12,058 nt of DNA from CAZLFQ01 sp964625465 (GCA_964625465.1 CAZVFD010000039.1:1-12058), one strand, 5' to 3'; numbered from the stretch's first letter, positions 1-5,671 are shown. The notes: generated from the sequence alone by a model not told the origin. A program made the numbers and translations.

Positions 1-53
1 GCTTTATATACATGCCAACATCCTAACTTAGTTAAAGTCAGGTGTCAGCCCCT
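1..53. repeat. Left copy of a 53-bp terminal inverted repeat, probably an insertion-element end
   Basis: Positions 1-53 are the exact reverse complement of 12005-12057; the match stops abruptly at 54. Inside it are a TAACTTAGTTA palindrome (24-34) and a GTCAG-GT-GTCAG direct repeat (37-48), leading to the inner edge GTCAGCCCCT. The abrupt edge and the interrupted gene at the other copy suggest the end of a mobile element whose body lies outside the window. No transposase is visible, so the family cannot be named. Confidence 0.75.
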
Positions 54-91
54 AAATTATTTTAATGCAATCTCTACGCTTTGAATAAATA

Positions 92-114
92 TTTTGTTTG
101 CTGAAGCAAACTAT
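92..114. repeat. Short hairpin repeat, copy 1 (GTTTGC...GCAAAC)
   Basis: A six-base-pair stem GTTTGC/GCAAAC with a TGAA loop sits in a 23-base unit that recurs at 637-659. The two copies differ at only two bases, both in the loop, so the stem and flanks are conserved. Confidence 0.65.
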
Positions 115-120
115 TTGTTT

Positions 121-208
121 CTAAAGTTGTCGCCTAGTCACGGCGTAGCTTTAGCGAAGACGGATGGATTTTTACCCCCAGACCCCAAATCTTGCGCTCC
201 AACTTTAG
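121..208. repeat. Nested inverted repeats with C-rich interior
   Basis: CTAAAGTTG (121-129) pairs perfectly with CAACTTTAG (200-208). Within it CTAAAG (121-126) can instead pair with CTTTAG (149-154), enclosing CGCC (131-134) and GGCG (142-145). The interior contains two C runs (around 175-186). The two pairings exclude each other, so the region could fold in alternative ways if transcribed. Confidence 0.45.
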
Positions 209-334
209 TATAGCGCGCTGTGCGCCGCCCCCATTAAGTAAGCTTAGGGTTTATCATAAGTGATACGAGCAAAATAATTTTTGCTACACCTTCCTCGTTC
301 TTAAAACCAAAATAGCAAAATGATTTTGTGCAAA

Positions 335-364
335 CTGGATCCCGTTAACTAGTAACGGGATGAC
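335..364. repeat. Rickettsia/Wolbachia-type palindromic repeat (CTGGAT...ATGAC), copy 1
   Basis: The unit starts CTGGAT and ends ATGAC and contains a perfect nine-base-pair stem, ATCCCGTTA (339-347) with TAACGGGAT (353-361), around a five-base loop. Read on the other strand it has the form GTCATCCC...GGGATCCAG, a dispersed repeat type familiar from Wolbachia and Rickettsia spacers. A second unit with the same ends but a different core lies at 600-630. Confidence 0.7.
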
Positions 365-380
365 AGCGAAGTATTCAAAC

Positions 381-416
381 AAATAAAAAGTGACCACCCC
401 CGGGAGCTTTTTATTT
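381..416. repeat. Hairpin with 10-bp arms and C-rich loop
   Basis: AAATAAAAAG (381-390) is perfectly complementary to CTTTTTATTT (407-416). The 16-base loop contains a run of five C followed by GGG. It belongs with the hairpins at 445-499, 667-721 and 784-834, which also have perfect arms around a C-rich centre on the same strand. Confidence 0.6.
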
Positions 417-444
417 AAAGCGAAGCGCGCACTCTTAAAATTTA

Positions 445-499
445 ATTCTTTACCTACTCCCCTCGCCTTCGGCTCGCCCCCTGGTCGTAGGTAAAGAAT
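445..499. repeat. Hairpin with 13-bp arms and 29-base C-rich loop
   Basis: ATTCTTTACCTAC (445-457) pairs perfectly with GTAGGTAAAGAAT (487-499). The 29-base loop (458-486) is C-rich and holds a small inner hairpin GCC-TTC-GGC. The geometry, 13-bp arms and a 29-base loop, is exactly that of the hairpin at 667-721, although the arm sequences are unrelated. Confidence 0.7.
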
Positions 500-515
500 G
501 AGATTTTTTTAAAGA

Positions 516-565
516 TTGGATTTTTGCGCGCCTAAGGCGCTCTTAGCAAAAATTAGCACATCCAA
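516..565. repeat. Nested imperfect hairpin with GCGCCTAAGGCGC core
   Basis: Three successive pairings nest: TTGGAT (516-521) with ATCCAA (560-565), TTTTTGC (521-527) with GCAAAAA (546-552), and GCGCC (528-532) with GGCGC (536-540) over a TAA loop, with unpaired bases at 541-545 and 553-559. A near-identical core, GCGCC-TAAA-GGCGC, occurs at 726-739. Confidence 0.6.
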
Positions 566-566
566 C

Positions 567-581
567 GGATTCTTCGAATCC
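567..581. repeat. Small hairpin GGATTC-TTC-GAATCC
   Basis: A perfect six-base-pair stem around a three-base loop, directly following the nested hairpin that ends at 565. Confidence 0.5.
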
Positions 582-599
582 AATAAATATAAGAAAGAA

Positions 600-630
600 C
601 TGGATTGCTTCGTGAAGAACTCGCAATGAC
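600..630. repeat. Rickettsia-type dispersed repeat (CTGGAT...ATGAC), copy 2
   Basis: A 31-base unit with the same CTGGAT and ATGAC ends as 335-364 but a different inner palindrome: ATTGC (604-608) pairs with GCAAT (623-627), and CTTC (608-611) can pair with GAAG (614-617). On the reverse strand it reads GTCATTGCGAG...GAAGCAATCCAG, a well-known kind of dispersed repeat in Rickettsia intergenic DNA. Confidence 0.7.
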
Positions 631-636
631 GATTAG

Positions 637-659
637 TTTTGTTTGCTAACGCAAACTAT
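637..659. repeat. Short hairpin repeat, copy 2 (GTTTGC...GCAAAC)
   Basis: Second copy of the 23-base unit at 92-114, with the same GTTTGC/GCAAAC stem (641-646, 651-656) and a TAAC loop. Confidence 0.65.
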
Positions 660-666
660 ATCAAGC

Positions 667-721
667 GTAATGAATGGTCTTGCTCCTTTCCCCGACCCTT
701 CCCGCTACGACCATTCATTAC
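667..721. repeat. Hairpin with 13-bp arms and 29-base C-rich loop
   Basis: GTAATGAATGGTC (667-679) pairs perfectly with GACCATTCATTAC (709-721) around a pyrimidine-rich 29-base loop (680-708). The loop contains TTCCCCGAC (688-696), which recurs in the loop of the next hairpin at 805-813. Arm and loop lengths equal those of 445-499. Confidence 0.7.
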
Positions 722-725
722 TTTA

Positions 726-752
726 GCGCCTAAAGGCGCGCGCCCCTTTTTT
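726..752 (+). terminator. GC-rich hairpin followed by T6, terminator-like
   Basis: GCGCC (726-730) pairs with GGCGC (735-739) over TAAA, overlapped by a perfect GGCGCGCGCC palindrome (735-744), and followed by six T (747-752). On the plus strand this looks like an intrinsic terminator, but no plus-strand gene precedes it, so it may simply be part of the repeat array. Confidence 0.3.
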
Positions 753-783
753 AGAAAAGTATTTATAGATATGTGAAGAGACA

Positions 784-834
784 CAAATGAATTTTTCATA
801 AACATTCCCCGACAAAAAATTAAAAATTCATTTG
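784..834. repeat. Hairpin with 13-bp arms just beyond the tail operon
   Basis: CAAATGAATTTTT (784-796) pairs perfectly with AAAAATTCATTTG (822-834) around a 25-base loop holding TTCCCCGAC (805-813). It begins 48 bases after the last tail-operon gene (minus strand) and could stabilise or end that transcript. A good T-run does not follow on the minus strand, so classical termination is doubtful. Confidence 0.6.
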
Positions 835-882
835 CTGGCTCTTTTATGAAAAACAATACTAACTCCTAAAAGATTTTAGTAA

Positions 883-1701
883 TCAACTAAGCATCAACTT
901 CTCCGCCACTGGCACATGCGGCTCTCCGCGGAAATTAACAGCATTGTTAAACTTATTTATGCATGTATTGAACTGCTTATCGCAGCCCGCAATAATTTCA
1001 AACTCCTGCCCTGCTAAAACTTCTTTAAAAATAGGCATTACAGTTTCTATGCGGTTAGCATAAAAGCTCTTTATCTCCATTTCTTGCCCGCCAACAAATT
1101 TGATTAAACCATTGTTATAATATCCATTTGGTTTTGCTAAATCTTTCACCTCAAAACTTGAATCACTTATAACCATCTTAACAACCCCGTGCGACGTAAA
1201 ATTCTCAACTTTTAAAGCGCATGCTTTGTCACAGAACGTTGCTCTACAAACTGGCGAATACAAGTCGCCAATATTCTTGGAGAAAGCTTGCATAAGCCCC
1301 CTAACCTCTGTGGTAAATCGGTTTTTACTAAAGCTTATTTCACCAAACCAGCCTTTGCGCAAATTCAATTTACCCATGGACAGGTCGTTATAATTCACTA
1401 AAAATATTTCAATTTCGGCATAGTCATATACGCCAGATAAAATATCTTCTTCAGTAATAAATGCACTATCTAATATTCCATCTATGTCTAAATTGTCTAC
1501 AGCAAGTGTGCTGCTAGAAGCAATTGCCGATGGGCTAAACCCAGTGTGTGCATGGTATGTTAAGCCATCGATCTCTAAATTATTATCACAATCGGTAAAC
1601 CCTTTCTCTTCTCCACTACGCAGTTTGAGCTTCCAGCAATAACACAATGTTGTAACCGCTGAAGCCAGGTGTTCTTTTAATTGTTCGGTAATTTTTTTCA
1701 T
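883..1701 (-). CDS. GTA/phage tail hub protein, DUF2163 (g13-like)
   Basis: This 272-residue protein matches the DUF2163 / phage BR0599 C-terminal family (TIGR02218), equivalent to g13 of the Rhodobacter gene transfer agent, where it forms the hub of the tail baseplate. The N-terminal part (about 1-140) has the family look, with GLTYHAHTGFSPSAI near 46-60 and KGWFGEIS near 116-123. The C-terminal part carries five cysteines, C152, C157, C161, C240 and C247, and the characteristic GCDKQFNTC...NFRGEPHVP ending. In related hub proteins such cysteines bind an iron-sulfur cluster, so the same is likely here. The gene starts one base after the g12-like stop, with AAGGG as ribosome-binding site, so the two are translationally coupled. 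It is the last gene of the operon; the hairpin-rich spacer follows and no g15-like gene is seen. Confidence 0.93.
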   Translation of the reverse strand: MKKITEQLKEHLASAVTTLCYCWKLKLRSGEEKGFTDCDNNLEIDGLTYHAHTGFSPSAIASSSTLAVDNLDIDGILDSAFITEEDILSGVYDYAEIEIFLVNYNDLSMGKLNLRKGWFGEISFSKNRFTTEVRGLMQAFSKNIGDLYSPVCRATFCDKACALKVENFTSHGVVKMVISDSSFEVKDLAKPNGYYNNGLIKFVGGQEMEIKSFYANRIETVMPIFKEVLAGQEFEIIAGCDKQFNTCINKFNNAVNFRGEPHVPVAEKLMLS

Positions 1702-1702
1702 A

Positions 1703-2284
1703 TCACACCCTTATTTCGATTATTGGAATCTCTTTCCACGAGTTACTTCCATATACTTCCAACGAAGCAAAAAGTTGGTCGGTATCAAAACGAACTGGAA
1801 TATCAAACTCAAAACTAGCGATTACCTGTTCACCAATTTCTGGCGGATTTTTAAATGTCACCAGACCCGTTCTGTAATCGCATACATACTCTTGTGAAAT
1901 TTCAACGCTACCTTCAACTGGCTTGCTGATTATTCTTCGCTCGGCTTTAGCGGGGCTATAGTATGTTTTTATTAACTGGAATTCTCTGGTAATACCATCA
2001 CCAACGCCAATAAGCTGGCTATCGGCTCTATAATCTGAGTAGTCCTTAAACCTAAAACCAAATGCCTTACCTTTGCAAATTCTGAAGAAGCTTATCAGCT
2101 CTTGCAATTGCTCCGATGTGTTAATGGCTGGTGCAAGATTATATTTAGCCCGAGCCTGCGCCCAATTTATATTGCGCTGTTCGTAGCCACTTGAGGCCAT
2201 TATTATATCTGTGGAATACTCAGGCCCACCAATTGCCCCTAAGGATATCTCCTCAGGCAGCCTTATTTCTAAGAAATTAGTCAT
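1703..2284 (-). CDS. GTA/phage distal tail protein, DUF2460 (g12-like)
   Basis: This 193-residue protein belongs to DUF2460 (TIGR02217), equivalent to g12 of the Rhodobacter gene transfer agent, the distal tail protein that joins the tail tube to the baseplate. The family signature is clear: an opening with LPEEISLGAIGGPEYSTDI, then SGYEQRNINWAQARAKYNL, then FFRICKGKAFGFRFKDYSDY. The length is close to the family norm and the protein looks intact. The start is supported by AAGG ten bases upstream of the ATG. It lies 32 bases after the lysozyme gene and one base before the hub gene. The g12-g13 pair keeps the conserved order. Confidence 0.94.
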   Translation of the reverse strand: MTNFLEIRLPEEISLGAIGGPEYSTDIIMASSGYEQRNINWAQARAKYNLAPAINTSEQLQELISFFRICKGKAFGFRFKDYSDYRADSQLIGVGDGITREFQLIKTYYSPAKAERRIISKPVEGSVEISQEYVCDYRTGLVTFKNPPEIGEQVIASFEFDIPVRFDTDQLFASLEVYGSNSWKEIPIIEIRV

Positions 2285-2316
2285 GCTTTACCTTGTTAAG
2301 TTATGTTAATTTGAAT

Positions 2317-3336
2317 TTATTTTGATATAGAAGAGATCTCGTGTTTTAGCTTATATATTTCAATTCCAAACAAATCTAAATTGATATCAAAACACTTTTT
2401 CTGAATTAGCTTGTTGTCTTCTTCCAAAACTTTTATTTTCTTTGGCAGCAATTCTTTGGTACATCTGCAATTGTAGTCTTTTCCAGGCTCACCCATTAAT
2501 GGCTTAAAGTCCTCTGAAAAAATCTTTCCTTCTAACATAAAATGAGATTCTCTTACTTTCTTGTCACACTTGGTTCTCCAAATATAGTATTTAGAGTTTA
2601 TATTCTTTTCCCACTTCTCAGTTCCACGCGGAATAATTGTTTCGGCTACTTTTGCAGTAATTTCTCTTTCTGGCAATCTTGGATCATTTGGTGCAGAATA
2701 AATTTTGGCCTTACTTGAATCTAAAATATCTGCCTGCTCATTTCTTCTATTTTGCAATCCCTTAATTTTCTTTGGGTTAGAATAATATCTAACTTCATCA
2801 ATAGCCTTATGAAGATATTTTACATCATTTGTTTCATAGTATTGATGGATATATTCGTGAAATTTTGTCCCTTTCTTAGCAAGCTTTGGTCCGTTAAAAT
2901 ATAGATCTTCAATTGCAAAACGTTCGTTGAGTTTGAGTTTAGAAAAGAGATCTCCATATTGATCAGCAACTTCAATAGACCTTTCATTTATACTACGTTG
3001 CAAAAGCTCATCCACATCATTCCAAGTTAGCTTTTTAAGTCCCAAGTATACGCTGTCAAAATCAGCAATATTTCCAAAAACTTCATTCCAAAAATCTCTA
3101 GCACCATCTGCGTCCATATTAAACCCAATGCCCACTGTAACTTTGCCTTTTGCTGGATTATCAATATTAACATCCTTACCAGTTTCGTCATCATAAGCCC
3201 ATTGCCTTCTTCCTTCTTTTTGAACTATATAATAATATTGGGTATTGTAATAAATCTGCATATGCTCAGGATTTTCCGGATCTAAATTATGCAACAAGTC
3301 CCTCACCATTTCTGGTGTTAATTCAATTTTTCTCAT
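2317..3336 (-). CDS. T4-type lysozyme fused to an SPP1 gp7/Mu F-like C-terminal motif
   Basis: The 339-residue protein has two recognisable parts. Residues about 28-206 form a T4-like (GH24) lysozyme, expected to cut peptidoglycan. The active-site pattern aligns with T4 lysozyme E11, D20 and T26 as E41, D50 and T67, in EGRRQWAYDDETG (41-53) and KVTVGIGFN (65-73), with about eleven extra residues between. LYFNGPKL (145-152) and GLQNRRNEQADIL (193-205) fit the rest of the fold. Residues 249-295 contain KYYIWRTKCDKKVRESHFML and PGKDYNCRC, the pattern ending SPP1 gp7/Mu F-type minor head proteins. No signal peptide is visible, so export would rely on the virion, a holin or lysis. It sits in the tail operon with AAGG before its ATG. 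The fusion could be a virion lysin or a MuF-linked toxin; the lysozyme call is firm, the role inferred. Confidence 0.85.
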   Translation of the reverse strand: MRKIELTPEMVRDLLHNLDPENPEHMQIYYNTQYYYIVQKEGRRQWAYDDETGKDVNIDNPAKGKVTVGIGFNMDADGARDFWNEVFGNIADFDSVYLGLKKLTWNDVDELLQRSINERSIEVADQYGDLFSKLKLNERFAIEDLYFNGPKLAKKGTKFHEYIHQYYETNDVKYLHKAIDEVRYYSNPKKIKGLQNRRNEQADILDSSKAKIYSAPNDPRLPEREITAKVAETIIPRGTEKWEKNINSKYYIWRTKCDKKVRESHFMLEGKIFSEDFKPLMGEPGKDYNCRCTKELLPKKIKVLEEDNKLIQKKCFDINLDLFGIEIYKLKHEISSISK

Positions 3337-3358
3337 TTTGCTTACCTTGGTTGATTAA

Positions 3359-3886
3359 TTAAAAAATTTGTATAAACGAGTGTACTAGATGAAACTTACC
3401 ATCATCATTGATTTCTATTGTAAATTTGATTTGCGAGCTAATTAAAGCGATGTAAGTATCGTTCGATAACAATTCAGTATATGGCATTTTTTTCAAGCCA
3501 TAAAAAACACTGGGATGTCTTTTGTTAATTTTAAGTAAAAAGTTTTTAAACTCTCTCATATTATTCACTTCTAGTGTGTATCCGATCGCATCTTTACGAA
3601 GCTCAGCTTTTCTAAAGTCCGTTACTACAAAGGTAAATGGAAATTGAACATATTGTTCTAGAGAATCATATTCTCTAGAAAGAATTGCTTCACGTAGAGT
3701 TCCAGATATTTGATCAACTTGCATTTTTACGTAAACAGCATCATCCCCAAAGAAATACTCCATCCTTTTTTGTTGGCACTTTTTTTGTCTCTCTCCCGAA
3801 TATCCACCGCAATACTCTGGCATATCCTCGGCATATGAAAGATTAATTGCGAAAATAAAAAACAAAACTAATAAAAAATACTTCAT
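3359..3886 (-). CDS. Secreted hypothetical protein beside the lysozyme
   Basis: The 175-residue product is not recognised. It begins with a clear Sec signal peptide (MKYFLLVLFFIFAINLSYA, cut after A19), so the mature protein of about 156 residues should be periplasmic or secreted. Two cysteines, C26 and C37, lie near the mature N-terminus and could form a disulfide. The rest reads as a small alpha/beta domain with SREYDSLEQYVQFPFTFVV (about 70-88), loosely like NTF2-type domains; this resemblance is weak. The ATG is preceded by AGGG. It lies 22 bases upstream of the lysozyme fusion in the same operon. A periplasmic protein paired with a peptidoglycan-cutting enzyme suggests protection from that enzyme, but nothing in the sequence proves it. 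Confidence 0.75.
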   Translation of the reverse strand: MKYFLLVLFFIFAINLSYAEDMPEYCGGYSGERQKKCQQKRMEYFFGDDAVYVKMQVDQISGTLREAILSREYDSLEQYVQFPFTFVVTDFRKAELRKDAIGYTLEVNNMREFKNFLLKINKRHPSVFYGLKKMPYTELLSNDTYIALISSQIKFTIEINDDGKFHLVHSFIQIF

Positions 3887-3934
3887 AGGAATACCCTAAT
3901 AGATACCTGATACTCTCATTTCCGATATTACATA

Positions 3935-4354
3935 TCAAGCTTCAAGTTTATACATTTTTTTGATTTTGTTACGCAAACAAACATCCATTGAATGCTCAAC
4001 AACCTTGCGGTGTTTGAGATGAGCGTGGATAATTTTTTCGCCATCCGAAACAATTGCCAAATGTTGTGGGTTTTTATCATATTCCAGCAGCAATAAATTC
4101 CCCTCTTCTAGCTCATGTGTTTGCCCAAGTAATTGATCAAGCTGCTGCTCAAGAATTTGACCATCATGAATTAGGTGGTAGTCACTCCTATCATGCTCAA
4201 CCAACAAAGTTCCAAGCTTTGTTTTTAGGTTTAGATCTCGTGCAATTCCCATGAGTAATCCCAAACAGTCACAGCCAACATTCTTCACTCTGCCCTGAAG
4301 ATGAAAAGGCGTGCCAATCCATTCCTTGGCAGCGCGAGAGATCGCATTATGCAT
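3935..4354 (-). CDS. NlpC/P60 cell-wall peptidase, GTA g14-like
   Basis: This is a phage-type NlpC/P60 cysteine peptidase (TIGR02219, g14 of gene transfer agents), which cleaves peptide bonds in peptidoglycan and in GTAs is part of the tail baseplate. From the ATG at 4354 the protein has 139 residues. It opens with ISRAAKEWIGTPFHLQGR, followed by GCDCLGLL with the probable catalytic cysteine at residue 30, QHLAIV with the catalytic histidine at 98, and IIHAH with the third polar residue at 110. The frame can be extended to a TTG at 4390, but that codon overlaps the best promoter -10, and the family normally starts near the ATG chosen here. It is the first gene of the minus-strand tail operon. 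In known GTA clusters g14 follows g13; here it comes first, separated from g12-g13 by two other genes. Confidence 0.88.
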   Translation of the reverse strand: MHNAISRAAKEWIGTPFHLQGRVKNVGCDCLGLLMGIARDLNLKTKLGTLLVEHDRSDYHLIHDGQILEQQLDQLLGQTHELEEGNLLLLEYDKNPQHLAIVSDGEKIIHAHLKHRKVVEHSMDVCLRNKIKKMYKLEA

Positions 4355-4388
4355 AATTTTTACGGAATATACCAAATTAAGATGGGGC

Positions 4389-4417
4389 AATATAGCACAA
4401 GTCCACTATATTCGGAA
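4389..4417 (-). promoter_or_regulatory. Candidate promoter of the tail operon
   Basis: On the minus strand an extended -10, TGC-TATATT (TATATT at 4394-4389), lies 17 bases after a weak -35, TTCCGA (4417-4412). Transcription would start near 4382, about 28 bases before the ATG of the NlpC/P60 gene. The -35 falls inside the imperfect palindrome 4411-4429. Confidence 0.45.
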
Positions 4418-4429
4418 GTCACTTTCGAA
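4411..4429. promoter_or_regulatory. Imperfect palindrome in the divergent control region, possible operator
   Basis: TTCGGAAG-TCA-CTTTCGAA is a 19-base palindrome with a single mismatched pair. It covers the candidate -35 of the tail operon and lies upstream of the divergent plus-strand gene, as expected for a repressor-binding site. No regulator gene is found in the window. Confidence 0.4.
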
Positions 4430-4514
4430 GTTATCAACACAACTCATTCAGAAACTTAACCATATTTCTAAGAAAAATATAACAAAATTCAACTATCTAG
4501 ACCAATTAAATAGA

Positions 4515-4520
4515 TATAAT
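4515..4520 (+). promoter_or_regulatory. Consensus -10 (TATAAT) upstream of the effector-like gene
   Basis: A perfect TATAAT lies 20 bases before the ATG at 4541, implying a leader of about 14 bases. No good -35 stands at the usual distance; the closest, TTCAAC (4488-4493), is 21 bases away. Confidence 0.4.
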
Positions 4521-4540
4521 ATTCTTTTTATACATATAAA

Positions 4541-5671
4541 ATGGGAATACTTGTGCAGCAAAGATCATCAATTTCAAACATTAACAATCAATTCTTAACA
4601 ATTACCGATACTGATAGGCAAGAAATTATTAGACAGGTTAATGCCGACTTCACTTTAAAAGCATCTAGTTGGAAAAAAGATCTGAATGACAAGTGGCAGC
4701 GTGATGCCGTACGCGTTTTTGGCACTTGCCAAAATACTGCTTTGCATATCGACGTACAAAACATGACCAATTTTAGAGATTATTTCTTATCGAATATCGT
4801 TAAAGAACATTTAACCTTAAGACAGGACTCTAGAATGCTAGCTGAGTTGTTCAATGCACCACTCGCTCACCTAAACCCAAATTACAACAAGCTAGAAGTA
4901 CAATACATTATATTGTCTGAAATGAACAATATCATCACTCAAACCGCTAACTTCTACAACCTAAGCCCAAATACATTAAAACTAAAAGGCTGGGATTATG
5001 AGTCGTTCGATGCCGTTAAAGCAATCAAAAACGCAAACGTAGCACCACAAGTTACGCCGCAAGCGAAAGGCCCAATGGATAGATTTGCAAAATCTGGGGT
5101 CGCAATGGTATCATCATCGGCACCAAAAAAAACAAAAACACCCACATCACCAAATAACAGCATAAAAAAATTATTCGCACGAAAAACTCCTAAAACGGCG
5201 TTAGCTACATCAAATGACAGTGATAACAATCTATCATCTCAAAGCAGCGAATCGTTAGGAGCTCCGACTTCAAGCAATAAACCTATTAAAGTGGCTTTAG
5301 CGCCCATTCCCGCTGCTATTCCTGTAATTAGCTCGGCGGCCGAAGCATCTACTTCTTTAAAAGATCCTCGAAATCAACCAGCAGCTGCTGCTTTGCTAAT
5401 GGTGAATCCAGGGCAACATCAAAATAACGTAAGCATTGCCGTCGCATCATCATCTAGCACAGCTTTAGCTACACATCAGATGTCGACTCCAAAGAGAGAC
5501 ACTACAGTAAGCTTTAACATCGATGCGAATGGAACGATTACCCCTATATCACTAACCCGCAGATTATCAACAAACACCCCACCTAAAAGAAAAACTCGCG
5601 ATGCTGGACTTGATAACGGCGACTCACCGTATAAAGCACCTAGAACAAAAGAAAACCAATATACTCGTTAA
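4541..5671 (+). CDS. Hypothetical protein with disordered basic tail, effector candidate
   Basis: The 376-residue protein matches no family I recognise. Residues about 20-165 look folded and mostly helical, with several Trp and hydrophobic patches and one cysteine (C63). Residues about 166-376 are low-complexity, rich in Ser, Thr, Ala, Pro and Lys, and almost certainly disordered. Near the end PPKRKTR (347-353) followed by KAPRTK (365-370) resembles a mono- or bipartite eukaryotic nuclear localisation signal, and the C-terminus is basic, as in many type IV secretion substrates. There is no signal peptide or membrane segment. No clear ribosome-binding site precedes the ATG; a TATAAT does. The stop shares TTAA with the convergent smpB stop. 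A host-directed effector is the best guess; a phage-linked structural protein is possible given the neighbours. Confidence 0.72.
   Translation: MGILVQQRSSISNINNQFLTITDTDRQEIIRQVNADFTLKASSWKKDLNDKWQRDAVRVFGTCQNTALHIDVQNMTNFRDYFLSNIVKEHLTLRQDSRMLAELFNAPLAHLNPNYNKLEVQYIILSEMNNIITQTANFYNLSPNTLKLKGWDYESFDAVKAIKNANVAPQVTPQAKGPMDRFAKSGVAMVSSSAPKKTKTPTSPNNSIKKLFARKTPKTALATSNDSDNNLSSQSSESLGAPTSSNKPIKVALAPIPAAIPVISSAAEASTSLKDPRNQPAAAALLMVNPGQHQNNVSIAVASSSSTALATHQMSTPKRDTTVSFNIDANGTITPISLTRRLSTNTPPKRKTRDAGLDNGDSPYKAPRTKENQYTR

Larger units (their letters stand above)
54..882. other. Non-coding, hairpin-rich intergenic region
   Basis: About 830 bases lie between the left insertion-element end and the last gene of the tail operon. 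No frame gives a believable protein. The stretch is packed with inverted repeats: 96-111, 121-154, 269-284, 316-328, 339-361, 381-416, 445-499, 516-565, 567-581, 604-627, 641-656, 667-721, 726-739 and 784-834. Rickettsiales genomes are known for long gene-poor spacers with dispersed palindromic repeats, and this fits that pattern. It may be a graveyard of small repeats, a decayed gene region, or a source of structured RNA. Confidence 0.8.

Noticed and set aside
381..834. CRISPR array or integron attC sites
   Set aside because: The hairpins are not a regular direct repeat with uniform spacers, their arms differ from one to the next, and no cas or integrase gene is nearby. The attC core motifs are not seen.
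656..856. Minus-strand open frame of 66 codons in the hairpin region
   Set aside because: It starts only at a TTG, runs through two of the perfect inverted repeats (667-721 and 784-834) and has no protein-like pattern or ribosome-binding site. It is most likely repeat sequence that happens to be open.
1..882. tRNA or other classical RNA gene
   Set aside because: I looked for the T-loop GGTTCGA pattern and a cloverleaf and found none; the hairpins do not match a known RNA family I can name.
4355..4390. Longer N-terminus of the NlpC/P60 protein starting at TTG 4390
   Set aside because: The TTG overlaps the best -10 of the operon promoter, and the family normally begins close to the ATG at 4354.
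4311..4598. Plus-strand open frame of 95 codons across the divergent control region
   Set aside because: It overlaps the start of the NlpC/P60 gene, both promoters and the start of the next plus-strand gene, and resembles no protein.
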